DNA of 42,868 nt, from positions 1 to 42,868 of the forward strand of contig NZ_JAHUTT010000032.1 of the NCBI RefSeq assembly GCF_019209865.1, in the 5' to 3' direction. Source of the DNA: Shewanella sp. NIFS-20-20. Lineage in GTDB: Bacteria > Pseudomonadota > Gammaproteobacteria > Enterobacterales > Shewanellaceae. Below are positions 1-8,914 of the stretch, in pieces. Under the pieces are notes generated by a model. The model saw only the letters and a list, made by a program, of their open reading frames with translations, was not told the DNA's origin and made no database searches. How positions within the stretch are numbered: the stretch's first letter is position 1; each line of letters starts with the position of its first letter. Made by a program: the position numbers and the translations under genes.

Positions 1-1
1 G

Positions 2-70
2 TTAGCTAACGTCAAGGCAATGAACAAAGTCATAAGACTAGGTATGCCTGTTAGTTACCGAGTTGAGTAA
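2..70 (+). CDS. possible C-terminal end of an unidentified gene
   Basis: An open frame enters from the left edge and stops with TAA at 68-70, giving 22 residues that end in GMPVSYRVE. The run is too short to identify, and an unbroken frame of this length can occur by chance. No terminator hairpin follows it. I record it only because the window may begin inside a gene. Confidence is low. Confidence 0.2.
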   Translation, partial: LANVKAMNKVIRLGMPVSYRVE

Positions 71-208
71 TTAGAGTAAGTGTCATTAGATCAGTACGTT
101 ACGTGAACTATTTGATCAACAACGCCGTTTATTAACCTATCCATTTTAGAATAAGTTATCTTTTTTTTATGTTTTTAATTAAGTTTTATTTGATCCCAAC
201 CTTATTAG

Positions 209-236
209 TTTCTATTATTTATCCAGTTGATATAAT
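209..236 (+). promoter_or_regulatory. likely hns promoter with extended -10
   Basis: A perfect TATAAT at 231-236 is preceded by TGA, giving the extended -10 form TGATATAAT; the -35 region near 209-214 is weak. The start codon lies 33 bases downstream of the -10. The stretch from about 121 to 230 is very AT-rich with long T runs, a composition H-NS proteins favour, so autoregulation is plausible but inferred. Confidence 0.55.
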
Positions 237-268
237 CGCTGATAAATAAATTGAGTGGAACCTATCCT

Positions 269-661
269 ATGAGTGACTTTTTAGAAATCCTAACCCATGC
301 CCGTCGTTTCAAAGCCAATGTGAAAGATCTGTCTTTAGATGAACTTCGCGAAGTCGCGGAAAAACTGAATGCAATTATTGTTGACCGTGAAGCCAGCGCT
401 GAAGAAGAACAAGCATTGATGGCTGAACGCATTGCAAAAATTGAAGAAATTCGTAAACAAATGCAAGAAGTCGGTTTGTCTATTGATGATTTAGGTGCCG
501 TAGCGTCTAAAGCTCAAACTAAAAAGCGTGCTCCTCGCCCAGCAAAATACACTATTACTGTTGACGGTGAAGTTATTACTTGGACGGGTCAAGGTCGCAT
601 GCCAAAAGTATTCGCCAACGAACTTAAACAAGGCCGTAAAATGGAAGACTTCTTAATCTAG
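269..661 (+). CDS. hns: H-NS family nucleoid-associated DNA-binding protein
   Basis: This 130-residue protein compacts DNA and silences AT-rich genes by forming filaments on the nucleoid. The N-terminal half (about residues 1-65) is rich in Leu, Glu and Lys and predicts the helical oligomerisation region. A basic linker, KKRAPRPAKY, lies at 85-94, and the C-terminal DNA-binding loop TWTGQGRMP contains the QGR motif at 108-110 that inserts in the minor groove in this family. I chose the ATG at 269 because GTGGA lies about 9 bases upstream and the family begins MS; a TTG at 251 would add six residues. The gene stands alone, with its own promoter and terminator. It could be called StpA-like, but a single genomic copy would normally be named hns. 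Confidence 0.93.
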   Translation: MSDFLEILTHARRFKANVKDLSLDELREVAEKLNAIIVDREASAEEEQALMAERIAKIEEIRKQMQEVGLSIDDLGAVASKAQTKKRAPRPAKYTITVDGEVITWTGQGRMPKVFANELKQGRKMEDFLI

Positions 662-686
662 TCCATTTCGCCTGCCTCGCTAAAAT

Positions 687-711
687 CCACAGTTTTCCTG
701 TGGGTTTTTTT
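687..711 (+). terminator. intrinsic terminator after hns
   Basis: A six-base stem CCACAG (687-692) pairs with CTGTGG (698-703) around the loop TTTTC and is followed by a run of T at 705-711. It lies 25 bases after the hns stop, which makes hns a monocistronic unit. Confidence 0.85.
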
Positions 712-792
712 GTATAACATCTTTACAAAACGCAACTAGCCCTCACACCCGATTTCCGATAACATTTGTAACATCTTCCCTTATTGGTTTGC

Positions 793-3700
793 ATGTTAAC
801 TATGATAACTAGGCATTATTGGCTATTGGTCGTAGGCGCACTCAGCCTGCCGACAATGGCAAAACCGTCGCTAGCCCCTGACACTGAAACTGTAACGGCA
901 TTAACAAATGCAGAAATACATATTTCAGCCACTGAAAAACGTAATAATGCCACCCTATTGATATCCGGCAATAAAGTGATCGATGTGATCAATAACGATG
1001 CCATTCCTACGGATGCGCATATTATCGATATGCAAGGTTATGTGTTACTGCCAGGTTTTATTGACCCCTTCACCGAATATGGCATCGAGTTTAATTACAC
1101 CTACCCAGATATTAATGGCCCAGTTTATTCGGTTAATACTTTAGGTGGACAAGCCCCTAATACCGCGGTTCATGCACAACAAAAATGGGTTCAACATTTT
1201 TCTCCCAATCCAACCACCGCCAAGAACTGGCAACAAAATGGATTTACGAGTGTTCAAACCGCAAAGCATGATGGCCTTTTTCAAGGGCAAAGTAGTGTGG
1301 TATCGCTGGCACAAAAACCGGCAAATGAAGCTATTATTAATGCCTATAGTAATCCGTTACTCTCGTTCAATAAAGGCTCATCGCCAATGGATTACCCCGA
1401 GTCATTAATGGGAGCCATTGCCTTAATTCGTCAAACCTTTTCCGATAGTTTGTGGTTAAAAGACAATCGCAACAAACCCAATTTTGGCCAACAAGCATTA
1501 GCACCAGCTTTTAATAGTGCCTGGCAAGCGATTGCTGCACAATGGCAGCAAGATTGGATATTCAACGGTGGCGATCTCAATAATGTATTACGGGCCGGCG
1601 CCTTACTCCGCCAGCAACAATTATCCGGTATTTTAATCGCCTCTGGGCGCGAGTATGCTCGCTTAAATGAAATTAAAGCGTTGAATTACCCCTTCATTGT
1701 TCCGCTTAATTTTCCAGCCGCCCCAAAGGTTGAAGACGCCGATATTGCGCTAGATACCTCGTTAGCCCAATTGCGTCACTGGCAAAGTGCCCCCTCTAAT
1801 CCCGCCCAATTAGCCAGTGCCAATATCCCCTTTGCCCTGACCCAACATGGGCTAGAACCCCAAGAGTTTTGGCCAAGAGTGCAATTAGCCGTCGCTAAAG
1901 GGTTAGCCCCTAGCACCGCATTAGCGGCCTTAACAAGCGTGCCAGCCAGCATGATAGGCATTGACGATAAAGCCGGTAAGTTAGCCGCCGGCTACTTTGC
2001 CGATATTGTGGTGGCTAAAGGGGATATCTTCACCGATGGCCACATTGTCGGGGTCTACTTACAAGGCCAAGCCAACTTTAGTGAGTTAACCCCTACCCAA
2101 GCCAACCTCGCTGGCGAATATCAATTGGAGTTTGGCGATCATAGCTTGGTACTGGCACTTGATCCTCAAACCCTCGCCAACAGTAGCCTGCAAGTCGCCG
2201 AGCATAATATTGGGTTAATCGCGCCCACCCTTGATAACCAGCGCCTAAGTTTCGCAGTCGCCCTCGATGATACTCGCGATGACGTATCGCGTTTTATCTT
2301 ATGGTTTGATCACTCTGGCGTCCATGGCCGGGTCTATAACGCCGACGGCAACCCAACGCCAGTAGGCGGTACCCGTATCGCCCCTCAGGCCAGTCCCTCA
2401 GAGGCCGCCAAGACACTCACCGATGACCCGCTTACCATCACTTTTCCCAATGGGGCTTATGGCCGCGCGCAATTACCCAGCAGCGAAAAACTGCATATCC
2501 AAGGCGCGACGTTGTGGACCTCGGAGCAGAGCGGGATCTTGCCTGAGACAGATATCCTGATTGAGAACGGCAAAATTAGTGCGATAGGAAAGCAACTAAC
2601 CACCCCGAAGGGCTTCACACTGTTACCCGCACAAGGGTTACATGTGACCGCGGGCATTGTTGATGAACATTCTCATATTGCCGTCAATGGTGGCGTCAAT
2701 GAAGGCACTAATTCGGTCACTTCAGAAGTTCGCATTGGTGATGTGCTCAATCCTGACTCCCTCAATATTTATCAATCGTTAGCTGGAGGCGTCACCACCA
2801 CCCAATTGCTGCACGGTAGTGCTAACCCCATTGGCGGTCAGGCCCAATTAATTAAGTTACGCTGGGGAGAAAGCGCCAACAATTTGAAATTTATCGGGGC
2901 GCCAGGTGCCATTAAATTTGCCCTCGGCGAGAATGTTAAGCAGAGTCATTGGGGCGATGAATATGTGACTCGCTTCCCCCAAACCCGAATGGGAGTCAAA
3001 ACCGTCATGGTGGATGCTTTTGATGCCGCCAAACAGTATCAACAGCAGCAATACGCTTGGCAGCAAGCCTCCAATCGCTCGAAGAATAGCACCATTGCGC
3101 CGCGCATCGATTATCGCTTACAAGCCATTAACGAAGTCGCCAATGGCAAACGCGATGTTCATATTCATTCCTATGTTCAATCTGAAATCTTGATGTTTTT
3201 AAGTTTGGCTAAGACTTATGGCTTTAACGTCAGTGCCTTTACCCATGTATTAGAGGGCTATAAGGTGGCCGATGAATTAGCCGCGGCTGGCGCCGGCGCA
3301 TCGACTTTTTCTGATTGGTGGGCGTATAAGTTTGAGGTCTATGATGCCATTCCGCAAAATGCCTGCTTACTCAACGATAAAGGGGTCGTCACCTCACTGA
3401 ATTCCGATGATTACAGCATGCAGCGCCGCCTTAACCAAGAAGCCGCCAAGTCCATCATGTATTGCAGCATGTCGGATATCGACGCTTGGAATATGGTAAC
3501 CATTAATCCTGCCAAGCAATTGGGCGTCGATCATATGGTAGGTTCACTCAAAGTGGGGAAACACGCCGATATCGTCTTGTGGAGTGATTATCCCTTGTCG
3601 GTGTATGCCAAAACCCAAACGGTGTGGATAGACGGCCGTCGCTACTTTGATCGCCAGCAAAATCAACAGATGGAACATGAGATCATCACCGAAAAAGCCA

Positions 3701-3843
3701 AGCTCATTCAGCAGGTATTGCAGTCCGATACCAAGCGTCGAGACGGGGATGCTGAAATCATTAATATCGAACCAGAATGGCACTGTGATAGCCATTATCA
3801 ACATGCGAAGGCTCAGCAGCTGTTTAATGGAGATCATAGATAA
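793..3843 (+). CDS. large exported amidohydrolase-family protein, two amidohydrolase-like halves
   Basis: The 1016-residue product starts with a likely signal peptide (hydrophobic WLLVVGALSLP, then TMA before KPSL), so it probably acts in the periplasm. It holds two amidohydrolase-type units. The second is complete in metal ligands: DEHSH gives His626 and His628, VHIHSY gives His790, FTHVLEG gives His818 and NSDDY gives Asp872. It is followed by the family's C-terminal LKVGKHADIVLW strand. In the first half the equivalent site reads GFIDPFTEYG, so the HxH pair is gone, although the KLAAGYFADIVVAKG end is kept. A sandwich-like stretch (about 440-570) joins the halves. The substrate is unknown; imidazolonepropionase- or prolidase-like cyclic amide hydrolysis is only a family-level guess. 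ATG 793 was chosen over TTG 784; ATG 802 is also possible, and no strong ribosome site is visible. The next gene overlaps by one base. Confidence 0.8.
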   Translation: MLTMITRHYWLLVVGALSLPTMAKPSLAPDTETVTALTNAEIHISATEKRNNATLLISGNKVIDVINNDAIPTDAHIIDMQGYVLLPGFIDPFTEYGIEFNYTYPDINGPVYSVNTLGGQAPNTAVHAQQKWVQHFSPNPTTAKNWQQNGFTSVQTAKHDGLFQGQSSVVSLAQKPANEAIINAYSNPLLSFNKGSSPMDYPESLMGAIALIRQTFSDSLWLKDNRNKPNFGQQALAPAFNSAWQAIAAQWQQDWIFNGGDLNNVLRAGALLRQQQLSGILIASGREYARLNEIKALNYPFIVPLNFPAAPKVEDADIALDTSLAQLRHWQSAPSNPAQLASANIPFALTQHGLEPQEFWPRVQLAVAKGLAPSTALAALTSVPASMIGIDDKAGKLAAGYFADIVVAKGDIFTDGHIVGVYLQGQANFSELTPTQANLAGEYQLEFGDHSLVLALDPQTLANSSLQVAEHNIGLIAPTLDNQRLSFAVALDDTRDDVSRFILWFDHSGVHGRVYNADGNPTPVGGTRIAPQASPSEAAKTLTDDPLTITFPNGAYGRAQLPSSEKLHIQGATLWTSEQSGILPETDILIENGKISAIGKQLTTPKGFTLLPAQGLHVTAGIVDEHSHIAVNGGVNEGTNSVTSEVRIGDVLNPDSLNIYQSLAGGVTTTQLLHGSANPIGGQAQLIKLRWGESANNLKFIGAPGAIKFALGENVKQSHWGDEYVTRFPQTRMGVKTVMVDAFDAAKQYQQQQYAWQQASNRSKNSTIAPRIDYRLQAINEVANGKRDVHIHSYVQSEILMFLSLAKTYGFNVSAFTHVLEGYKVADELAAAGAGASTFSDWWAYKFEVYDAIPQNACLLNDKGVVTSLNSDDYSMQRRLNQEAAKSIMYCSMSDIDAWNMVTINPAKQLGVDHMVGSLKVGKHADIVLWSDYPLSVYAKTQTVWIDGRRYFDRQQNQQMEHEIITEKAKLIQQVLQSDTKRRDGDAEIINIEPEWHCDSHYQHAKAQQLFNGDHR

Positions 3844-5117
3844 TGTCATCAACTAAAGCGTTCGTCTTATTGGCCCTCGCGAGCCTAGCATGGCCCGCAG
3901 CAGCCCACGATATGGTGCCGGCTAAGCCGCAATCCCAAGCCATTTTATTCACAGGTGGCCACTTACATACGGTCAATCAAGGGGTGTTGATGGACACCGA
4001 CTTGTTGATTAACGATGGCAAAATTAGTGCCATTGGCCAAGACCTAGAGGCAGCGAATGCCCACGTCATCGATGTCAGTGGCAAACATCTTTATCCGGGA
4101 TTAATCGCACTCAACACTCAAATAGGCCTAACTGAAATCGCCTTGGTACGGGCGACCGTAGACCAAGGCGAAATTGGCAATTTTAATCCCGAACTGTCTA
4201 GCGCCACTGCGTTTAATAGCGATTCGGAAATCATTCCAACCGTGCGTGCTAATGGCATTACTCACGCACAAGTGGTGCCCACCGGCGATGGCCTCGTGGG
4301 TCAAAGCATTTTAGTGAATATGGATGCTTGGAACATCGAGGATGCGCAGCTTTCTACCCCAGGGCAATTGCATTTAGTGTGGCCAACGATTCGATGGCCC
4401 GCGGCCACGCCCGAGGCGCGAGAGCAGCAAGCCCTAGCTCTCAAAAACAGCATCAAAGAACTCGAGCAAAACATTGAGGCCAGCTACCGTTATTTCCTCG
4501 CGCATCAAGCCGGCACCCTCACCGATAAACACCAGAGTTATCAAGCCATGGTGCCGCTCTTTGAGCGCCGTGCCAGCTTGTTTGTGCACGCCGACAAGCT
4601 CAGTGCAATTGAAGCGGCGGGGGCACTAGCTCGTCAATATGGCCTCAAGCTCGTGATTGTCGGTGGCTATGATGCGTGGCGAGCGGCCAACAATCTCAAT
4701 GAAATTGGCGCCAAGGTGGTTTATACCCACATGTTGTCAATGCCAATGCGCAAAGATGACCCCATCGACTTGCCCTATCGCATTCCAAGTTTACTGCAAG
4801 CGGCCAATATTCCCTTTGCCATTGGCTATACTGGCGATTGGGACAGTCGTAACTTGCCCTTTGCCGCCGCTCAAGCCATTGCCCACGGCCTGCCAGCAGA
4901 CGTTGCGCTTAAAGCCATTACCGAAAATCCAGCGTTAATCATGGGGCAAAAATTCATGGGCACCTTGGAAGTCGGTAATCACGCTAACCTTATCATTAGT
5001 AGTGGCGATATTTTTGACCCCAAAAGCCATAACATTGACGCTCTGTTTATTGATGGCCGCGCGGTAGATTTGAATAACCGTCATAAGCAGCTTTATCAAA
5101 AGTATTTGAATCGCTAA
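3843..5117 (+). CDS. exported amidohydrolase-like protein lacking the HxH metal motif
   Basis: This 424-residue protein has a clear signal peptide (FVLLALASLAWPAAA before HDMVP). It has the amidohydrolase framework: the N-terminal composite strand with the LINDGKISAIGQDL pattern and the C-terminal LEVGNHANLIISSGDIFD segment. Where the family has HxH after the first strand, it reads GLIALNTQIG, so two of the usual metal ligands are missing. The fold therefore looks kept while classical metal-dependent hydrolysis is doubtful. It starts at the TAATG junction with the upstream gene, with GGAG about 10 bases before the ATG, so the two are translationally coupled. I infer that it partners the large upstream protein, whose first half is similarly degenerate. 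The function is unknown. Confidence 0.75.
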   Translation: MSSTKAFVLLALASLAWPAAAHDMVPAKPQSQAILFTGGHLHTVNQGVLMDTDLLINDGKISAIGQDLEAANAHVIDVSGKHLYPGLIALNTQIGLTEIALVRATVDQGEIGNFNPELSSATAFNSDSEIIPTVRANGITHAQVVPTGDGLVGQSILVNMDAWNIEDAQLSTPGQLHLVWPTIRWPAATPEAREQQALALKNSIKELEQNIEASYRYFLAHQAGTLTDKHQSYQAMVPLFERRASLFVHADKLSAIEAAGALARQYGLKLVIVGGYDAWRAANNLNEIGAKVVYTHMLSMPMRKDDPIDLPYRIPSLLQAANIPFAIGYTGDWDSRNLPFAAAQAIAHGLPADVALKAITENPALIMGQKFMGTLEVGNHANLIISSGDIFDPKSHNIDALFIDGRAVDLNNRHKQLYQKYLNR

Positions 5118-5132
5118 ACTAAACACTTCTAA

Positions 5133-5152
5133 GGGCGGCAGCGATGCCGCCC
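5133..5152 (+). repeat. GC-rich hairpin between amidohydrolase gene and rcsF
   Basis: GGGCGGCA (5133-5140) pairs perfectly with TGCCGCCC (5145-5152) around the GNRA-type loop GCGA. No T run follows, so it is not a standard intrinsic terminator. It may stabilise the 3' end of the upstream message or act as a weak pause site ahead of rcsF. Confidence 0.5.
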
Positions 5153-5175
5153 TCACCCATTGATGGGAATACCTT

Positions 5176-5559
5176 ATGAAATACATCACCCTTGGTGCTG
5201 CAAGCCTAATGCTATTAGCGGGCTGTGCTGGCGATTATAGTTTTCAGTCCAACCTTAATAGCGCGGCCATTAACGACTACTTTAAAGCCGGTGATGTCAG
5301 CCTTTATACCCGAGATCAAGCCCCCCAAGGTCTGTTTGAACGCTTAGCTATGGTCAGTGGTGAGTCTTGTCAGCTCAACCCCAATGACCCGCCCGCCTCG
5401 CAAGCCGAAGCGCGCACGCAATTACGCCGCCACACCGCCGACATCGGTGGCAATGGGGTCATGCTCAATAATTGTGTGAGCTTTAGCAATGAAGCCGACG
5501 GCTGTATTTCAAGAATTCAATGCATTGGCCAAGCCATCAAGGTTACTCAAGAAGATTAA
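5176..5559 (+). CDS. rcsF: RcsF-like outer-membrane stress-sensor lipoprotein
   Basis: The 127-residue product has a lipoprotein signal ending in LLAGC, with Cys17 as the lipidation site. The mature part keeps the four cysteines of RcsF (Cys65, 100, 110 and 116) in the context GESCQ, NNC, GC and QCIG, which form two non-consecutive disulphides in the E. coli protein. RcsF senses envelope damage and, in enterobacteria, signals to the Rcs phosphorelay through IgaA. Whether a full Rcs relay exists in this organism cannot be seen here, so the partner may differ. The gene lies next to trmO and proS, as in E. coli, which supports the assignment. GGGAA lies upstream of the ATG. The proline-rich, disordered linker of enterobacterial RcsF is shorter here. 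Confidence 0.82.
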   Translation: MKYITLGAASLMLLAGCAGDYSFQSNLNSAAINDYFKAGDVSLYTRDQAPQGLFERLAMVSGESCQLNPNDPPASQAEARTQLRRHTADIGGNGVMLNNCVSFSNEADGCISRIQCIGQAIKVTQED

Positions 5560-5564
5560 ACATC

Positions 5565-6290
5565 ATGACGTTTGCGAGTCAGTTACAAGCGGTGGCCGTA
5601 TGCCACACCCCGTATAAACAAAAATTTGGCATTCCAAGACAACCGGGACTGGTTTCGGCTCGCGGTTATGTCGAGCTGGTTGCGCCTTTTAATCATGCCG
5701 ATTGTGTCCGTGGTTTAGCGCAATACAGTCATATCTGGTTGTTATTCTGTTTTCATGAAAATCTAGCGCAAGGGTGGAAAACCACCGTGCGCCCCCCGCG
5801 CTTAGGCGGCAATGAGAAAATGGGGGTGTTTGCCACCCGCTCAACCTTTAGACCCAATGGCATCGGGCAATCTGTGGTCAAACTGCATGGCATCGTCACC
5901 CGCCACGGTAAACTGTGTTTAGAAATTTCTGGCATGGATTTACTCGATGGCACGCCCGTGGTTGACATCAAACCCTATATCCCGTTTTCAGATGCGATAG
6001 CTGACGCCGAAGGCGGTATCGCCCATGATGCGCCGGCTGAAATCGAAGTGCACTTTAGTGAACAAGCGCGGCAACAAGGCCTAAAGTATGCCCAATCTCC
6101 TGACAGAATCGACTTGATGAGTTTGATTGAAGCCGTGTTAGCCCAAGATCCGCGCCCAGCATACAAAAAATCCAAACATGACCCTAAAGGCTACCAAGTA
6201 GCCCTTTATGATCTTGATATTTTGTGGCAAATCGAGGCCGGCGCCGCCTTAGTCACTGCCATTATTCCGGCTAAGACTGTGGATGCCTAA
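5565..6290 (+). CDS. trmO: tRNA (adenine(37)-N6)-methyltransferase, TsaA/YaeB family
   Basis: TrmO methylates N6 of t6A37 in threonine tRNAs using S-adenosylmethionine, making m6t6A and improving decoding of ACY codons. The 241-residue protein carries the family signature around residues 75-105: PPRLGG, then GVFATRSTFRPNGIG. An earlier SHIWLLFCFHEN segment is also typical. Length matches E. coli TrmO (about 235). I chose ATG 5565, just after the rcsF stop at 5557-5559 and preceded by AAGAAG; the frame is open further upstream but overlaps rcsF. The stop overlaps the next start (TAATG), so the acyltransferase downstream is probably co-translated. The linkage rcsF-trmO-proS is conserved from E. 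coli. Confidence 0.92.
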   Translation: MTFASQLQAVAVCHTPYKQKFGIPRQPGLVSARGYVELVAPFNHADCVRGLAQYSHIWLLFCFHENLAQGWKTTVRPPRLGGNEKMGVFATRSTFRPNGIGQSVVKLHGIVTRHGKLCLEISGMDLLDGTPVVDIKPYIPFSDAIADAEGGIAHDAPAEIEVHFSEQARQQGLKYAQSPDRIDLMSLIEAVLAQDPRPAYKKSKHDPKGYQVALYDLDILWQIEAGAALVTAIIPAKTVDA

Positions 6291-6940
6291 TGAGCTTTCC
6301 TGCCCCTGCCGATTACCAAACCCAGCATAAAAAACGCTTATCTTGGATGCCTTGGTTATATTTTTCACTCAAACCCAAGCATCAGGCTTGGGCCAAACCT
6401 TGGCAAGCGCAAGTGCAAGCCCAATTAATGGCGCTCGAAACCGTGACTATTGGTCAGGACTGTTTTATTGCCCCTGAAGCGGAAATTTTTGCCGAGCCCA
6501 GCCGTGATATCACCATCGGCGATCGCTGCATGATCGCCGCCCAGTGCTTTATTCATGGCCCCATCACCCTCGGCGCCGAAGTGGCAATAAACCATGGCTG
6601 CTCCTTAGATGGCGGCAGTAAAGGCATCATCATTGGCGCGCAAACCCGCATTGCCAATCATGTCACCATTTATGCTTTTAACCATGGCATGGCCCCCAAT
6701 GCCCCGATTTATCAGCAAAAATCTCATTCTAAAGGCGTGATAATAGGCCAAGATGTATGGATTGGCGCGCAGGCAGGAATTGTTGATGGCGTCACCATTG
6801 GCGATCACGCCGTCATCGGTATGGGTTGCATTGTCAGTAAAGACATTCCCGCATTTGCGATTGTGGCGGGTAACCCTGGGCGCATTATCGGTGATCGCCG
6901 CGACAAGCCAGCATTAGCGCAACACATGAGCGCAAATTAA
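6290..6940 (+). CDS. hexapeptide-repeat acyltransferase (LacA/NodL/WbbJ type)
   Basis: This 216-residue protein belongs to the left-handed beta-helix acyltransferases, which move acetyl or similar groups from CoA to sugars, antibiotics or other small acceptors. Repeats of the form [IV]GxxxxI run from about residue 53 to 190 (ITIGDRCMI, IIIGAQTRI, VIIGQDVWI, VTIGDHAVI). YAFNHGM holds the His expected to act as general base, and the IPAFAIVAGNPGRII end is the common C-terminal cap. A basic, tryptophan-rich N-terminus (about 1-45) precedes the repeats. The acceptor cannot be told from sequence. It starts inside the trmO stop codon (TAATG). Nothing in the context points to a sugar pathway, so its place between trmO and proS is curious. 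Confidence 0.82.
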   Translation: MSFPAPADYQTQHKKRLSWMPWLYFSLKPKHQAWAKPWQAQVQAQLMALETVTIGQDCFIAPEAEIFAEPSRDITIGDRCMIAAQCFIHGPITLGAEVAINHGCSLDGGSKGIIIGAQTRIANHVTIYAFNHGMAPNAPIYQQKSHSKGVIIGQDVWIGAQAGIVDGVTIGDHAVIGMGCIVSKDIPAFAIVAGNPGRIIGDRRDKPALAQHMSAN

Positions 6941-6954
6941 TATTGGCTTTTCAG

Positions 6955-6982
6955 GTGACAAGACTATTCCTAGTGATAAAAT
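6955..6982 (+). promoter_or_regulatory. likely proS promoter
   Basis: GTGACA (6955-6960) resembles a -35 and is separated by 16 bases from TAAAAT (6977-6982), which is preceded by TGA as an extended -10. This leaves a short leader of about 27 bases before the proS start. Confidence 0.55.
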
Positions 6983-7015
6983 GGCGGCCATTAATTTCAT
7001 ACTGGGAAATCGGTA

Positions 7016-8731
7016 ATGCGAGTCAGCAAATACCTACTATCAACACAGAAAGAAACCCCTGCTAACGCCGAAGTGATCAGCCACCAGCTGATGCTTCGCG
7101 CCGGCATGATCCGTCGTAACGCTTCTGGCTTATACAGCTACCTGCCTACCGGCCTGCGTGTCTTACGCAAAGTGGAAGCCATTGTTCGTGAAGAAATGAA
7201 TAATGCAGGGGCCATCGAGGTGCTGATGCCTATGGTTCAGCCGGCAGATTTGTGGGTAGAAACTGGCCGCTGGGACAAGTTTGGTCCTGAATTACTGCGC
7301 TTTAAAGATCGCCATAACCGTGACTTCGTTCTGGGCCCAACCCATGAAGAAGTGATCACCGATGTGGTTCGCAAAGAAGTCACCTCGTACAAGCAATTAC
7401 CGCTGAACCTGTATCAAATCCAAACCAAGTTCCGCGATGAAGTGCGCCCACGCTTTGGGGTTATGCGTTCGCGCGAGTTCTTAATGAAAGATGCCTATTC
7501 TTTCCACTTAGATCAGCAAACCATGGATGATACTTATCATTCTATGTATAACGCTTATAGCAATATCATGAACCGCATGGGTCTAGCTTTCCGCCCTGTG
7601 CTGGCTGATACCGGCTCTATCGGTGGCAGCATGTCTCATGAATTCCATGTGCTCGCGGGCAGTGGTGAAGACTTAATCGCCTACTCTACCGCTAGCGATT
7701 ATGCGGCTAACATTGAAAAAGCTGAATCACCAATGCCAACCACTGAGCGTCAAGCGCCAACCGCTGACATGCAAGTGGTCGATACCCCGAATGCCAAAAC
7801 CATTGCTGAATTAGTTGAGCAGTTTGATTTAGACATTACTCGTACCGTCAAGACCTTGATTGTTCGTGGCGCAACCGATGATGCCCCGCTCGTGGCATTA
7901 GTGGTTCGTGGCGATCATGAACTCAATGAGGTAAAAGCTGACAAACTGCCATTAGTCGCCGCGCCACTGGAATTTGCCACTGACGCTGAAATTCGTGATG
8001 TGATTGGCGCAGGTCCAGGTTCTATTGGCCCAGTCGGTTTAACCATCCCAGTCTTTATCGATCACAGCGTCGCGGTCATGAGCGATTTCGCGGCCGGTGC
8101 TAACCAAGATGATAAGCACGTATTTAACGTCAACTGGGAGCGCGATTTGCCACTGGCTGACGCCTTTGATTTACGCAATGTAGTTGAAGGTGAAGTGACG
8201 CCAGATGGCCAAGGCACATATGCCTTTGCCCGCGGTATCGAAGTCGGTCACATCTTCCAATTAGGCACCAATTACTCGGCCGCCATGAACGCCACCGTGC
8301 TGGATGAAAATGGTAAGTCGCAAGTGCTGCTGATGGGTTGTTATGGCGTGGGTGTGAGCCGTATCGTCGCCGCCGCTATCGAACAAAATCATGATGACCG
8401 CGGGATCATTTGGCCAGACGCTATTGCCCCATTCCAAGTGGGTATTCTGCCAATGAACATGCATAAATCGCATCGCGTCACCGATGTAGCAGAGAAATTG
8501 TATGCCGATTTGGCTGCCGCTGGGGTTGAGGTCTTGTTTGATGATCGCAAAGAGCGTCCAGGTGTGATGTTTGCCGACATGGAACTGATTGGCTTGCCGC
8601 ATGTCATCGTCATTGGCGATCGCAATATCGATAACCAAGTGTTCGAGTACAAAAACCGTCGTACCGGTGAAAAGCAAGAGATCCCATTTGATCAAATCGT
8701 CGACTTTATTAAGTCACAATTACCACGATAA
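7016..8731 (+). CDS. proS: prolyl-tRNA synthetase, bacterial type with editing insert
   Basis: ProS charges tRNA-Pro with proline in the cytosol. The 571-residue length matches the E. coli enzyme (572). Class II motif 2 appears as [16 protein letters not shown] (about residues 140-157), and motif 3 as [13 protein letters not shown] (about 441-453). The roughly 180-residue block between (about 225-405) is the INS editing domain, which clears Ala-tRNA-Pro. The C-terminal anticodon-binding domain carries GVEVLFDDR and [14 protein letters not shown] stands upstream of the ATG. The gene has its own promoter and a strong terminator, so it is probably transcribed alone. Confidence 0.97.
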   Translation: MRVSKYLLSTQKETPANAEVISHQLMLRAGMIRRNASGLYSYLPTGLRVLRKVEAIVREEMNNAGAIEVLMPMVQPADLWVETGRWDKFGPELLRFKDRHNRDFVLGPTHEEVITDVVRKEVTSYKQLPLNLYQIQTKFRDEVRPRFGVMRSREFLMKDAYSFHLDQQTMDDTYHSMYNAYSNIMNRMGLAFRPVLADTGSIGGSMSHEFHVLAGSGEDLIAYSTASDYAANIEKAESPMPTTERQAPTADMQVVDTPNAKTIAELVEQFDLDITRTVKTLIVRGATDDAPLVALVVRGDHELNEVKADKLPLVAAPLEFATDAEIRDVIGAGPGSIGPVGLTIPVFIDHSVAVMSDFAAGANQDDKHVFNVNWERDLPLADAFDLRNVVEGEVTPDGQGTYAFARGIEVGHIFQLGTNYSAAMNATVLDENGKSQVLLMGCYGVGVSRIVAAAIEQNHDDRGIIWPDAIAPFQVGILPMNMHKSHRVTDVAEKLYADLAAAGVEVLFDDRKERPGVMFADMELIGLPHVIVIGDRNIDNQVFEYKNRRTGEKQEIPFDQIVDFIKSQLPR

Positions 8732-8748
8732 TAGATGTTGATCTAAGC

Positions 8749-8784
8749 AAGCCCTTATTCGCATGTCGAATAAGGGCTTTTTTG
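8749..8784 (+). terminator. strong intrinsic terminator after proS
   Basis: A perfect 13-base stem AAGCCCTTATTCG (8749-8761) pairs with its complement at 8767-8779 around CATGT, followed by a T run. It starts 17 bases after the proS stop. Confidence 0.92.
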
Positions 8785-8808
8785 TTTTAACATATGGCGT
8801 TCAAGCTG

Positions 8809-8826
8809 TTACCTTATATCAGGTAA
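8809..8826. promoter_or_regulatory. inverted repeat upstream of the SlyD-like gene
   Basis: TTACCT (8809-8814) and AGGTAA (8821-8826) form a perfect inverted repeat around TATATC, about 90 bases before the isomerase start. The size and A/T spacer suit a dimeric repressor site, but no regulator is identified. Confidence 0.3.
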
Positions 8827-8914
8827 GTGAAATTTATCGCTACTCTTTTCGGGTTGTCCTTGATTGGCCAACATCCATTCGCCGCAATCCATGCCTTAAC
8901 AACAGGACGGCAAT

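Noticed and set aside
5133..5152. GC-rich hairpin as an intrinsic terminator before rcsF
   Set aside because: There is no T tract after it, so it is listed only as a hairpin of unknown role.
8261..8695. 144-codon minus-strand frame inside proS
   Set aside because: It lies wholly opposite a well-conserved gene, with codon pattern explained by proS, and has no start signal or family resemblance.
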